7,208 nucleotides of DNA from an uncultured Limosilactobacillus sp. (GCA_944326735.1 CALVFC010000075.1:1-7208); one strand, 5' to 3'. Positions 1 to 5,830 are shown, numbered from the stretch's first letter. The notes: generated by a model not told the origin, from the sequence alone. Numbers and translations are program-made.

Positions 1-92
1 ATCTCCAGGATCTGTGAGTACCAGACCACTTCAAAACAACTTTCGAGGATAAAAATTCCTATCAAAACCATCAAATAAATATTTGTCATCAT
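1..92 (-). CDS. N-terminus of a membrane protein (partial, cut by window edge)
   Basis: Reading leftward from position 92, an ATG-ATG start opens a frame that runs without a stop to the window edge. The 30 visible residues begin MMTNIYLMVLIGIFILES and continue to FEVVWYSQILE. Residues 5-16 are strongly hydrophobic, so this is the first transmembrane segment of a membrane protein or an uncleaved signal anchor. A Shine-Dalgarno-like AAAGGGG lies at about 97-103, and a promoter-like pair sits at 121-149 on the same strand; both support a real gene start. Either of the two adjacent ATGs could be used; the second (87-89) has slightly longer spacing from the ribosome site. I do not recognise the family from so short a piece. 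It is divergent from the operon that begins at 208. Confidence 0.6.
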   Translation of the reverse strand, partial: MMTNIYLMVLIGIFILESCFEVVWYSQILE

Positions 93-120
93 GATAACCC
101 CTTTAGTAAAATCACTCTTA

Positions 121-149
121 ATTGTAAATGATTAGTTCCATTAGGGCAA
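121..149 (-). promoter_or_regulatory. Predicted sigma-A promoter for the partial gene at 1-92
   Basis: On the minus strand TTGCCC (144-149) is followed after exactly 17 bases by TACAAT (121-126), 4 of 6 and 5 of 6 matches to the vegetative consensus. Transcription would begin near 114, giving a short leader before the AAAGGGG ribosome site and the start at 92. Confidence 0.55.
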
Positions 150-152
150 TTC

Positions 153-182
153 TTGCACCAACAAAATGCGGTAAAATATAAG
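153..182 (+). promoter_or_regulatory. Weak candidate promoter for the operon at 208-1794
   Basis: TTGCAC (153-158) is a fair -35 element, but the -10 is ambiguous. TATAAG (177-182) gives an 18-base spacer, and the better-looking TAAAAT (172-177) gives only 13. It lies back to back with the promoter reading the other way at 121-149. Some promoter is expected here because the divergent genes share this gap; the exact boxes are uncertain. Confidence 0.3.
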
Positions 183-207
183 TAATTGATAGTAGGAGGT
201 CATTATC

Positions 208-384
208 ATGAAAAAACGCGAACTGAAACGGGAAGTCACGACTCTTCAAACCCAGAATGCACGTCTGACACGTGTCCTGTCGATTGTTACTTTAACGATG
301 ACGGTTGCTAACTTATGGATGACAATCGCTAAATTTAAGAGTAAGCAACGCCAGCAAGAGGATGGTCACCATGTGGAAAAGTAA
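208..384 (+). CDS. Small single-helix membrane protein with basic, coiled-coil-like N-terminus (58 aa)
   Basis: A strong ribosome site, AGGAGG at 194-199, lies 8 bases before the ATG at 208, and the frame stops with TAA at 382-384. The 58-residue product starts MKKRELKREVTTLQTQNARL. Its first 22 residues are charged and show spacing compatible with a short coiled coil. Residues 23-41 (VLSIVTLTMTVANLWMTIA) form one probable transmembrane segment, followed by a basic tail (KFKSKQRQQ) and a polar end. Basic residues on both sides make the topology unclear. The last 14 bases overlap the start of the next small gene, so the two are probably translationally coupled. I do not recognise a family. It is the first gene of the run leading to the hydrolase at 526. 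That it is a gene is supported by the ribosome site and its placement, not by known homology. Confidence 0.6.
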   Translation: MKKRELKREVTTLQTQNARLTRVLSIVTLTMTVANLWMTIAKFKSKQRQQEDGHHVEK

Positions 385-493
385 CCGTCCGCAAAGTGAA
401 CGCGACCGTCTACGGAAGAAGGAAGCATTTCTCCTAGTGGTTTGGATTATTGCTTGTTTTACAATGATGGTCATATACCAAAAACTAGCTTAA
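371..493 (+). CDS. Small single-helix membrane protein (40 aa), overlapping the previous gene
   Basis: The ATG at 371 lies inside the end of the 58-aa gene, in another frame, and is preceded by AAGAGGATGG, a usable ribosome site. The frame ends with TAA at 491-493. The 40 residues comprise a basic, soluble N-terminus (MWKSNRPQSERDRLRKKEA) followed by one hydrophobic segment at residues 20-36 (FLLVVWIIACFTMMVIY) and a four-residue tail. The positive-inside rule predicts the N-terminus in the cytoplasm. Together with the preceding gene it forms a pair of tiny one-helix proteins. No family is recognised. The next gene starts 32 bases on with no terminator between, so co-transcription with the hydrolase is likely. 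A role as partner or anchor for a neighbouring protein is speculation. Confidence 0.55.
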   Translation: MWKSNRPQSERDRLRKKEAFLLVVWIIACFTMMVIYQKLA

Positions 494-525
494 TGTAACG
501 GCACCAGAACGAAGGTGAGGACTGA

Positions 526-1305
526 ATGGTAAATGATGACTTAACTGACTGGCAAAGAATGCAACTAGCTCAGTTAGAGTACTATGACTGGCAAATAAAT
601 GATGATGTTCTTTTGCCTGATGGGGTCATGGTCGGTACCGTGAGCAAATTGGTTAACACTGATGACGGCTTTCGTGCTACTGTTATTCAGTCTGGTCAGA
701 ATGAACTGACATTACTGTTCAGAGGTTCATCTGGTGTGCGGCGTGGTGATCCGACTACCTGGACGAATGAATGGCTGCGAGTGAACCTGCCTGTTGGTGA
801 CGCCATCCTTAACCAGGTGCCGGAAGTCCCTGCTGAAATGTGGACCGCCGTCAAACATTTGAACAAGCTTCTGGAAAATAATTCCGGGAGAAAAGTGTAC
901 ATCTATGGTCATTCACTAGGTTCAATTAATGCCCAGTTTGCGCTTGCTAACTGTCAGCACCCCCAACAAATTCAACGGGCATACCTTTACGAAGGGCCTA
1001 ACATTTATTGGCTCCTGGATGCCCAACAAAGGAAGAACGTCCTTCAACTGCGGACAAAAATTTTTAACTATATTGATCCTCTGGATGTGATTGCACTGGG
1101 GTACCTCGATCGTCAGCATACGATTGGTCTCCTGCAGGTCGTCGATTCAGTGATGTCGAGTCCAATCAACCAGCACATGTGGGGTGGTTACCAATTTGAT
1201 AAGGACCAGCGATTAAAGATCCTTCCGGAAGGTATTCTGTCGGCACGCGCAATCATTGACCAACGTCTGTTACAACATGCGGCACAATTGAAGGGAGAGC
1301 GGTAA
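526..1305 (+). CDS. Alpha/beta-hydrolase, class 3 lipase / Mbeg1-like (DUF2974) type
   Basis: The 259-residue protein carries the nucleophile elbow GHSLG at residues 128-132, with Ser130 as probable nucleophile, in the context VYIYGHSLGSINAQFAL. Upstream, LLFRGSSG (63-70) resembles the oxyanion-hole strand of lipase-3-like enzymes. Downstream, NYIDPLDVI (181-189) fits the strand carrying the catalytic Asp, and NQHMWGGY (215-222) could supply the His. These assignments are by position and family pattern only. There is no signal peptide or membrane segment, so it should act in the cytoplasm or at the inner membrane face, presumably on an ester or lipid; the substrate cannot be read from the sequence. 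AAGGTGAGG at 512-520 supports the ATG at 526. The PAS-domain gene follows after 3 bases, so the two are one transcript and probably translationally coupled. Confidence 0.8.
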   Translation: MVNDDLTDWQRMQLAQLEYYDWQINDDVLLPDGVMVGTVSKLVNTDDGFRATVIQSGQNELTLLFRGSSGVRRGDPTTWTNEWLRVNLPVGDAILNQVPEVPAEMWTAVKHLNKLLENNSGRKVYIYGHSLGSINAQFALANCQHPQQIQRAYLYEGPNIYWLLDAQQRKNVLQLRTKIFNYIDPLDVIALGYLDRQHTIGLLQVVDSVMSSPINQHMWGGYQFDKDQRLKILPEGILSARAIIDQRLLQHAAQLKGER

Positions 1306-1308
1306 GCG

Positions 1309-1794
1309 ATGGATAAGCAGCCGATGTTGAATCAAGCCTATATTAACTTTTATTCTGGCAAATTAAGCCTTGAAGAAGTCGATGACCTTTTTCGGACGAT
1401 GCCGTATGAATTGGACTACATTAATGCCGATGATCAGTATGTGTGGTACTCGCCGAACCCTTGGCGTGATGATGACCGGCTGCACCAACGGTTGAATCAC
1501 CATGTTTATGGTTGTCATCCTAAACGGGTGTTGCCAATGGTTAAGCAGGTCCTCAAGCTACTAAAGAGTGGTAAGAAAGACATGCTGGAATCGCCGCAGA
1601 TTATGGATGGTAAGCGCACACTTATCCGTTATTATGCGGTCAGGGCCGTCAATGGCCACTATCTTGGGACATTGCAAGTAACTGAATATGTTGAACATAT
1701 TGCGCAGTTAACCGAGCAGCATGCGTTCGAACACGGAATTGTTGAGGGAAAAGTACCGGATGCAATGACAGGAGCGTCCCAACACGAAAATTGA
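1309..1794 (+). CDS. Stand-alone PAS-domain protein (resembles the PAS module of DUF438 proteins)
   Basis: The 161-residue protein begins 3 bases after the hydrolase stop; its ribosome site (AAGGGAGAG) lies inside the end of that gene. Residues 15-35 match the lead-in of the PAS module found at the C-terminus of DUF438/hemerythrin-type proteins. This is followed by a PAS core: MPYELDYINADDQYVWYS (31-48), VYGCHPKRVLPMV (66-78), LKSGKKD (85-91) and IRYYAVRAVNGHYLGTLQVTEYVEHI (106-131). That order and spacing are the family signature. It lacks the hemerythrin-like domain and any output domain, so it is probably a small sensor or cofactor-binding protein acting through a partner. Cys69-His70-Pro71 is the family's conserved CHP. 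The tail from about 132 is polar and looks flexible. What it senses is unknown. A hairpin terminator begins 6 bases after the stop. Confidence 0.75.
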   Translation: MDKQPMLNQAYINFYSGKLSLEEVDDLFRTMPYELDYINADDQYVWYSPNPWRDDDRLHQRLNHHVYGCHPKRVLPMVKQVLKLLKSGKKDMLESPQIMDGKRTLIRYYAVRAVNGHYLGTLQVTEYVEHIAQLTEQHAFEHGIVEGKVPDAMTGASQHEN

Positions 1795-1799
1795 AGATC

Positions 1800-1837
1800 A
1801 AAAGCCCTTAGTGAGCATAAGTTCATTAAGGGCTTTT
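1800..1837. terminator. Rho-independent terminator shared by convergent genes
   Basis: An 11-bp perfect stem pairs AAAAGCCCTTA (1800-1810) with TAAGGGCTTTT (1827-1837) around a 16-base loop. On the plus strand the T-rich end continues to TTTTCGTT. It lies between the PAS gene stop at 1794 and the patatin-gene stop at 1840, so it probably ends both transcripts; the U-tract is better for the plus strand. Confidence 0.8.
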
Positions 1838-1839
1838 CG

Positions 1840-2694
1840 TTAAGATTCTAAATAGTTAATCAGGTTAGGCAAGATCGCTTTGGCTTCCCGTTGACCGGTT
1901 TCATATAGAGCACGGATCTTCTTGACATTGGATTCGACCCGGCCCACTTTGACCGGGTGCTGGGGAGCAATGTTAAAGACTTGGCCAGTCCGTTCTAAGT
2001 GTTCGATTTGGGCCACTTGGCGGTTATAAACTTCAGGACGATTAATCCCCGCGTCAGCAAACAACGGATAATCCTTGAAATATGACTTGTACAAGCGAGC
2101 GACAGGACGGCCAGTTGGCTTCTTACGGTAATTAACATCGCGGGTCCGGACGACCACGATTTTGTTGTATCCTTGTTGCTGGGCAACGTCAAAAGGAATG
2201 GAGTCCGCCACCCCACCATCGAGGCACAGTCCCTCTGGCGTTGGGGCAGGGTCCATCATAAATGGCATTGAGCAGGAAGCGATTAAGACCTGCGTTAACT
2301 TTTCACCGGTCATATCAGTGAATAAGGCCGCTTTCCCATCGGATAAACGGGTTGCAACGGCTGTGAAATGAGAAGCTGAGCGAATATATGCTCGTTCATC
2401 GAAGTTTCTCCAGGATAAGCCGTGGTCCTCAAACAGGTAATCCATATTGATCACTTTCTTTTGGAAGATTCGGGCCATCGAAATATAGTCATGGTCGTGA
2501 CGGTGTTGGATATTGATGTTAGCAGCACGACCATACTGTTTAGCAACAAAGTTCACTCCATTGAGGGCGCCAGCCGAGACACCGATTACGCTTTTGAATT
2601 CAATATGGTTAGCTAATAACATATCGCAGACACCAGCAGTATATTGTCCCCGGAAGGCGCCACCTTCAAGAACCAATGCTGCATTGTACAACAT
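1840..2694 (-). CDS. Patatin-like phospholipase (YjjU-like), 284 aa
   Basis: All patatin landmarks are present in order. The oxyanion loop is GGAFRG (residues 11-16, in LVLEGGAFRGQYTAGV), the nucleophile elbow is GVSAG (38-42, Ser40), and the catalytic aspartate is in DGG (159-161, Asp159). Ser40 and Asp159 form the expected dyad. The length and the run TRLSDGKAALF followed by LIASCSMPFMM match the bacterial YjjU-like branch, whose members are cytoplasmic predicted acyl hydrolases. There is no signal peptide or membrane segment. AAGGAAGTG at 2702-2710 supports the start at 2694. The LysR gene lies 52 bases upstream on the same strand with no terminator between, so read-through from lysR is possible, although a TATAAT in the gap suggests a separate promoter. 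The substrate is not known. Confidence 0.88.
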   Translation of the reverse strand: MLYNAALVLEGGAFRGQYTAGVCDMLLANHIEFKSVIGVSAGALNGVNFVAKQYGRAANINIQHRHDHDYISMARIFQKKVINMDYLFEDHGLSWRNFDERAYIRSASHFTAVATRLSDGKAALFTDMTGEKLTQVLIASCSMPFMMDPAPTPEGLCLDGGVADSIPFDVAQQQGYNKIVVVRTRDVNYRKKPTGRPVARLYKSYFKDYPLFADAGINRPEVYNRQVAQIEHLERTGQVFNIAPQHPVKVGRVESNVKKIRALYETGQREAKAILPNLINYLES

Positions 2695-2730
2695 AAACGA
2701 ACACTTCCTTTTCGTAACTGAAATAGTTTT

Positions 2731-2759
2731 ATTATACGTGGATTATTTATTGATTGCTA
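2731..2759 (-). promoter_or_regulatory. Candidate promoter for the patatin-like gene
   Basis: A perfect TATAAT (2731-2736, minus strand) lies in the short gap before the patatin gene, with TAGCAA (2754-2759) 17 bases upstream as a poor -35 inside the end of lysR. The -10 and its position are convincing; the -35 is only 3 of 6. Confidence 0.35.
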
Positions 2760-3643
2760 TTATTTTCTTGGTTATCTTCAGTGAGGAACTGCAGAAAACG
2801 GGTTGCCGCCGGAGAAAGGGGATTATTCTTTCGCCAAGCAATGACGTGGCCGGTTTCTTTACCGGGGGCAAACGGCACGAACTTGATTTGAGGGTCACGG
2901 TAAACTTGACTAATTCCTTGGATAGCAATTGCATAGTATTTGCCTGTTCGTAATAACTCTAATGAGTTGCTCGGTAGGTTATTTGTGGCCTTAACAGTCA
3001 GTTTTTGTTGGTCAAGGCCGAGGACGTCACTGACTTCGTCGCGGACAATATTCCGAACTGGGAGGATAAGTGGCAGTTGATACAAGTCGGTTTTCGTGAT
3101 GGACTTTTTATTAGCAAGTGGAAGATCACGCCGCATAAACACACCCCACCGTTCTTTGATCGGTAACACGACATAGTTGTATTTCGCTGCCTCGATGGGC
3201 TGAACCAAAACGATCAGGTCTTCCAGACCAGTGTCCAAGCGTCGTTTAAGGAGGTCACCATTGCCATCATAAATATTAAACTGCACGTCTGGATACTGTT
3301 CTTGAAATGCAGCAACCTTTTTCATAATGTATGATGATGCGTTGGAAACAACGCACCCCAGATTGACTGTTCCCACCAGGTCATTGCTACTGTCTTGCAA
3401 CTCTTGTCGGGTTTGGTCTAATAATGATAGGAGTAAGATAGCCTTTTGTTGAAAGAGCGCGCCCTGTTTAGTTAACTGCAGATGGTGTTGTTGGCGATCA
3501 AATAGGGGCACGCTGAGCTCTTTCTCAAGGTCCATGATTTGACGAGAGAGAGTTGGCTGTGTGATGTGTAGTTCGCGGGCGGCTTTGGTGATATTATTAG
3601 TTCTAGCAACAGTCAAAAAGTATTTTAAAACACGTGTTTCCAT
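2747..3643 (-). CDS. LysR-family transcriptional regulator, 298 aa
   Basis: The N-terminus is a typical LysR winged helix-turn-helix: METRVLKYFLTVARTNNITK leads into AARELHITQPTLSRQIMDLE (21-40) and then the wing around LFDRQQHHLQLTKQG. A linker helix follows to about residue 90. The remainder, beginning around VGTVNLGCV, is the periplasmic-binding-protein-like effector domain; it ends with HVIAWRKNNPLSPAATRFLQFL, the usual closing strand and helix. The length is normal and nothing is broken. AGAGGTACC just upstream (about 3650-3658) serves as the ribosome site for the start at 3643. It is divergent from the flavodoxin-like gene with only 45 bp between starts, the classical layout of a LysR regulator and its target. 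The flavodoxin gene, and perhaps the cupin behind it, are the most likely targets (inference). The inducer is unknown. Confidence 0.9.
   Translation of the reverse strand: METRVLKYFLTVARTNNITKAARELHITQPTLSRQIMDLEKELSVPLFDRQQHHLQLTKQGALFQQKAILLLSLLDQTRQELQDSSNDLVGTVNLGCVVSNASSYIMKKVAAFQEQYPDVQFNIYDGNGDLLKRRLDTGLEDLIVLVQPIEAAKYNYVVLPIKERWGVFMRRDLPLANKKSITKTDLYQLPLILPVRNIVRDEVSDVLGLDQQKLTVKATNNLPSNSLELLRTGKYYAIAIQGISQVYRDPQIKFVPFAPGKETGHVIAWRKNNPLSPAATRFLQFLTEDNQENNSNQ
3628..3639. repeat. 12-bp perfect palindrome at the start of lysR
   Basis: AAACACGTGTTT is its own reverse complement. It covers codons 2-6 of the LysR gene and lies about 50 bases before the flavodoxin start. With so little intergenic space, an operator here is possible. 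A 12-bp palindrome is, however, expected once or twice by chance in a window this long. Confidence 0.3.
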
Positions 3644-3688
3644 ATTTTGGTACCTCTAATTCAAAGTAATGAAAGGAAGAGTCTAATT

Positions 3689-4165
3689 ATGGCACAGAAT
3701 GTCCTTATTCTCTATTATTCGCAGTTTAACAACACTGCTAAGTTAGCAACTCAAATTCATCAAGCAACCGGTGCAGATATCTTGCGTATCCAAGTAGCGG
3801 ATCACACATTTCCTGATGATATGACGGCCACTGATGATGTATATAAGAAGCAACGTTCCACCAACCAATTACCCACTTTGACCACCAAACTGCCACCACT
3901 GGACGGCTATGATGTGGTGCTGGTTGGTGGCCCTGTATGGGATGGTCAAATTTCTTCACCAATCATGGCTGTCTTAAGGCAAATGCAAGGTTATCAAGGA
4001 GAAGTAGCACCATTTAGTAGTGGTTGGAGTGACACAGGGAACTACCAACAGGATTTTGTTGCCCACGCAGGTAAGTTACGCGTGGCTCCTGGATACCACG
4101 TTCTCACTCATGCCACGCCAAAGTTTGCGTTGAACACTCTTTCTTCCTGGTTACGTAAATTATAA
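3689..4165 (+). CDS. Flavodoxin-like protein (Flavodoxin_4 type), 158 aa
   Basis: MAQNVLILYYSQFNNTAKLA is the first strand and phosphate loop of a flavodoxin fold; residues 11-16 would wrap the FMN phosphate. Residues 74-87 (YDVVLVGGPVWDGQ) are the second FMN-contacting loop, equivalent to the GYPIWWG of the family. VAPFSSGWSDTGNYQQDFV (106-124) matches the third region, where family members carry PF-T-GGS. The protein is soluble and single-domain and is likely to use bound FMN for electron transfer or quinone reduction; its partners are not evident. I chose the ATG at 3689 because GAAAGGAAGAG (3671-3681) is correctly spaced for it. An upstream ATG at 3647 in the same frame has no ribosome site and would add 14 residues before the conserved first strand. 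It is divergent from lysR, which probably controls it. Confidence 0.85.
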   Translation: MAQNVLILYYSQFNNTAKLATQIHQATGADILRIQVADHTFPDDMTATDDVYKKQRSTNQLPTLTTKLPPLDGYDVVLVGGPVWDGQISSPIMAVLRQMQGYQGEVAPFSSGWSDTGNYQQDFVAHAGKLRVAPGYHVLTHATPKFALNTLSSWLRKL

Positions 4166-4202
4166 TTCATTATTTGTATTGATACACACTTATAATAGGC
4201 AT

Positions 4203-4231
4203 TTCACATTTAGAATGGGACTCCATATACT
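4203..4231 (+). promoter_or_regulatory. Predicted sigma-A promoter for the cupin gene
   Basis: TTCACA (4203-4208) and TATACT (4226-4231) are each 5 of 6 matches to consensus and are separated by exactly 17 bases. Transcription would start near 4238, about 29 bases before the cupin ATG and ahead of its AAAGGAG ribosome site. The cupin can therefore be expressed without the flavodoxin gene. Confidence 0.6.
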
Positions 4232-4266
4232 AAGAATAGCAATTAGTTGAAAGGAGTCAGATTTCG

Positions 4267-4683
4267 ATGGCAAAAAATGAAGATGCAGTAAAAAACGACA
4301 TGTTTGGTTTTGGTGATAAGAACATCGCCTATGCTAAGTACTTTATTGGTACTAGTTACCTCAATGGTCTGGTGTCCCCAGATGATAATGTGGATGTAAA
4401 CATTTCCAACGTTAACTTTGAACCTGGTTGCCGTAACAATTGGCATATCCATCACGATGGTTTCCAAATTTTACTGGTTACGGCTGGTGAAGGATGGTAC
4501 CAAGAAGAAGGCAAACCTGCGCAATTGTTAAAACCCGGTGATGTAGTAGCAATCCACGAAGGTGTTAAGCACTGGCATGGGGCTACCAAGGATTCCTGGT
4601 TTTCACACATTGCAATCACCAAAGGAACCAGCGAATGGTGTGAACCAGTTGATGACGATTACTACGATAAATTAAGTAAATAA
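4267..4683 (+). CDS. Single-domain cupin protein, 138 aa
   Basis: Both cupin motifs are visible. Motif 1 runs from Gly54 in PGCRNNWHIHHDGFQILLVTAGEG, with His60 and His62 as metal ligands; Gln67 stands where the classical motif has Glu. Motif 2 is PGDVVAIHEGVKHWHG (90-105), with His102 as the usual further ligand and His104 close by. It is therefore probably a small metal-binding beta-barrel. This branch (cupins fused or adjacent to carboxymuconolactone decarboxylase proteins) is poorly defined in function, so the reaction is unknown. AAAGGAG at 4250-4256 supports the start. It has its own promoter and a downstream terminator, so it is probably monocistronic. The CMD-like gene at 5452-5772 lies nearby but on the other strand, with hpt between them. 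Confidence 0.85.
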   Translation: MAKNEDAVKNDMFGFGDKNIAYAKYFIGTSYLNGLVSPDDNVDVNISNVNFEPGCRNNWHIHHDGFQILLVTAGEGWYQEEGKPAQLLKPGDVVAIHEGVKHWHGATKDSWFSHIAITKGTSEWCEPVDDDYYDKLSK

Positions 4684-4698
4684 TACTGAATACGAAAA

Positions 4699-4733
4699 TA
4701 AGGCCCTGGCGCGTTAATCGCGTGAGGGCCTTA
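4699..4733. terminator. Strong bidirectional hairpin terminator between cupin and hpt
   Basis: TAAGGCCCT (4699-4707) pairs with AGGGCCTTA (4725-4733), and after one G-G mismatch the stem continues with GCGCG against CGCGT around the 5-base loop TTAAT. It lies between two convergent stops, 4683 and 4743. The flanks are A-rich on the left and T/A-rich on the right, so it can work both ways, but neither U-tract is long. Confidence 0.75.
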
Positions 4734-4742
4734 AATATTATG

Positions 4743-5282
4743 TTAACCTTCGTAAACGGACCGTTTTAAAATGCCCACATAGGGGAGATTACGGTAGAGA
4801 CCATCATAGTCAAGACCGTAGCCCACAATAAATTCATTGGGAACTTTGAAGCCGACATAATCACCCTCGACCTCAACTTCACGACGATCTGGTTTATCTA
4901 ATAATGCACAAATTTCGATACTCTTGGCCCCTCGATCAGCTAATAAATGTTTGAGGTAATGGAGGGTGTGACCAGTATCAATGATGTCCTCCATAATGAT
5001 CACAGGTCGGTTGGTGACGTCGTGGGACAAATCTTGAACGAGTTGCACCTGGCCAGAAGACTGGGAACCTTCCTCATAACTAGAAACATCTACATAGTCC
5101 AAGTTGAGTTTGAAGGCGAGTCGCTTCATCATGTCAGTGGTAAAAACCATCGCACCGGTCATAACTGATACCAGTACAGGAAACTCATCCTTGTACTTGT
5201 TGGTGATGGTCGCTGCTAACTGATCTAACCGTTCGTTGATCTGGTCTTGAGTGTATAAAACTTTTTCGATGTCGTTGTTCAT
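4743..5282 (-). CDS. hpt: Hypoxanthine(-guanine) phosphoribosyltransferase, divergent copy, 179 aa
   Basis: This is a purine-salvage enzyme that joins hypoxanthine or guanine to PRPP to make IMP or GMP. The PRPP-binding signature VIIMEDIIDTGHT is at residues 94-106. The flexible catalytic loop is SSYEEGSQSSG (67-77). The base-binding end is complete: LLDKPDRR, DYVGFKVPNEFIVGYGLDYDGLYRNLPYVGIL. Length and N-terminus (MNNDIEKVLYTQDQI) match lactobacillar HPRT. Two differences from the usual Gram-positive enzyme stand out: VMTGA (40-44) where most have the LKG loop, and SYEEG where most have SYGNG/S. It stands alone rather than between tilS and ftsH, so it may be a second copy. AAGGGAG at 5290-5296 supports the start. 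PurBox-like motifs lie upstream. Substrate preference cannot be read from the sequence. Confidence 0.88.
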   Translation of the reverse strand: MNNDIEKVLYTQDQINERLDQLAATITNKYKDEFPVLVSVMTGAMVFTTDMMKRLAFKLNLDYVDVSSYEEGSQSSGQVQLVQDLSHDVTNRPVIIMEDIIDTGHTLHYLKHLLADRGAKSIEICALLDKPDRREVEVEGDYVGFKVPNEFIVGYGLDYDGLYRNLPYVGILKRSVYEG

Positions 5283-5300
5283 TGAGATACTCCCTTATTG

Positions 5301-5328
5301 CTAAAGTTCGTGTTTTACGAACAATTAT
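5301..5328. promoter_or_regulatory. Pair of inverted PurBox-like motifs in the hpt leader
   Basis: On the minus strand AAAACACGAACTTTAG (5301-5316) and on the plus strand TTTTACGAACAATTAT (5313-5328) both fit the Gram-positive PurR box pattern, an A/T-rich flank then CGAAC then A/T. They overlap as the inverted repeat GTTCGT-gtttt-ACGAAC. A third CGAAC lies at 5370-5374. PurR control of a purine-salvage gene is plausible, but these boxes are downstream of the likely start of transcription and closer together than in the classical arrangement. Confidence 0.4.
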
Positions 5329-5355
5329 GTGTGATCTAAACTTATTGACGTTAGA

Positions 5356-5383
5356 ATTTTACCATAAAACGAACGAATTTAAA
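5356..5383 (-). promoter_or_regulatory. Predicted promoter of hpt, extended -10
   Basis: On the minus strand TGGTAAAAT gives an extended -10, TG-n followed by TAAAAT (5356-5361). A weak -35, TTTAAA (5378-5383), lies 16 bases upstream. An ACGAAC motif (5369-5374) falls in the spacer, where a bound regulator would block polymerase. Transcription would start near 5349. Confidence 0.5.
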
Positions 5384-5390
5384 GGGGAAA

Positions 5391-5439
5391 TCAAAATAAA
5401 AAAGCAAAGGATTTGAATGGTAATCAAAATCCCTTGCTT
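5391..5439 (-). terminator. Terminator of the CMD-like gene
   Basis: On the minus strand AAGCAAGGGATTTTGA pairs with TCAAATCCTTTGCTT (one mismatch, one bulge) around a loop at about 5417-5423, followed directly by the run TTTTTTATTTT. It begins 12 bases after the stop of the CMD-like gene and keeps its transcript out of the hpt promoter. Confidence 0.85.
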
Positions 5440-5451
5440 GATGGGTACAAT

Positions 5452-5772
5452 TTAATCTGCCCAGACCTTCTTAGCAATGTTAAAGGTGGACCAGGCATTT
5501 GGCCAACCAACGTAGAAGGCCAATTGAGTAATCATTTCGGCAATTTCTTCCTTGGTAATACCGTTCTTCTTTGCTGTTTGCATATGATATGGCAGCTGTT
5601 CAAAGGCACCCTTAGTGATAAGGGCAGTGACGGTCAAGAAACTTCGGTCACGGGGACTCAGCTCCTTTTCACGTGACCAAACTTGTCCAAACAATACATC
5701 ATCGTTTAATTCAGCGAACTTGGGTGCAAAATCACCAAGTTGGTCACGACCAGCTGTTTGTTTTTTAGCCAT
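5452..5772 (-). CDS. Carboxymuconolactone decarboxylase (CMD) family protein, 106 aa
   Basis: The core reads KELSPRDRSFLTVTALITKG (36-55), QLPYHMQTAKKNGITKEEIAEMITQLAFYVGWPNAWSTF (59-97), the standard all-helical CMD/PcaC pattern of -L-R-R-, an internal His (His63), then G-T-EEI-E and a G-P-A turn. There is no cysteine anywhere, so it lacks the CxxC of the AhpD peroxidase branch and should not act as a thiol reductase. Many such proteins in lactobacilli are annotated only by family, and true carboxymuconolactone decarboxylation is unlikely in the absence of pathway genes. AAGGGAG at about 5781-5787 supports the start at 5772. It has its own terminator. A cupin, often a neighbour or fusion partner of CMD proteins, lies 0.8 kb away on the other strand. 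Confidence 0.85.
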   Translation of the reverse strand: MAKKQTAGRDQLGDFAPKFAELNDDVLFGQVWSREKELSPRDRSFLTVTALITKGAFEQLPYHMQTAKKNGITKEEIAEMITQLAFYVGWPNAWSTFNIAKKVWAD

Positions 5773-5830
5773 AGTAAAAGACTCCCTTCGTATTCTTACT
5801 ACTTACAATATAGCGCGATTGTCGTTAAAT

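Noticed and set aside
2695..2706. ACGAAC in front of the patatin-like gene as a PurBox
   Set aside because: It is a lone half-site with a poor flank, in front of a gene with no link to purines; chance is sufficient.
2513..2953. 146-codon open frame on the plus strand across the patatin-lysR junction
   Set aside because: It is antisense to two clear protein-coding genes, has no ribosome site and resembles no family.
3647..3688. Longer start for the flavodoxin-like protein at 3647
   Set aside because: No ribosome site precedes it, while GAAAGGAAGAG is well placed for 3689, where the conserved first strand begins.
4191..4196. Perfect TATAAT after the flavodoxin gene as the cupin promoter
   Set aside because: No acceptable -35 lies 16-18 bases upstream; the TTCACA / TATACT pair at 4203-4231 is better balanced and closer to the gene.
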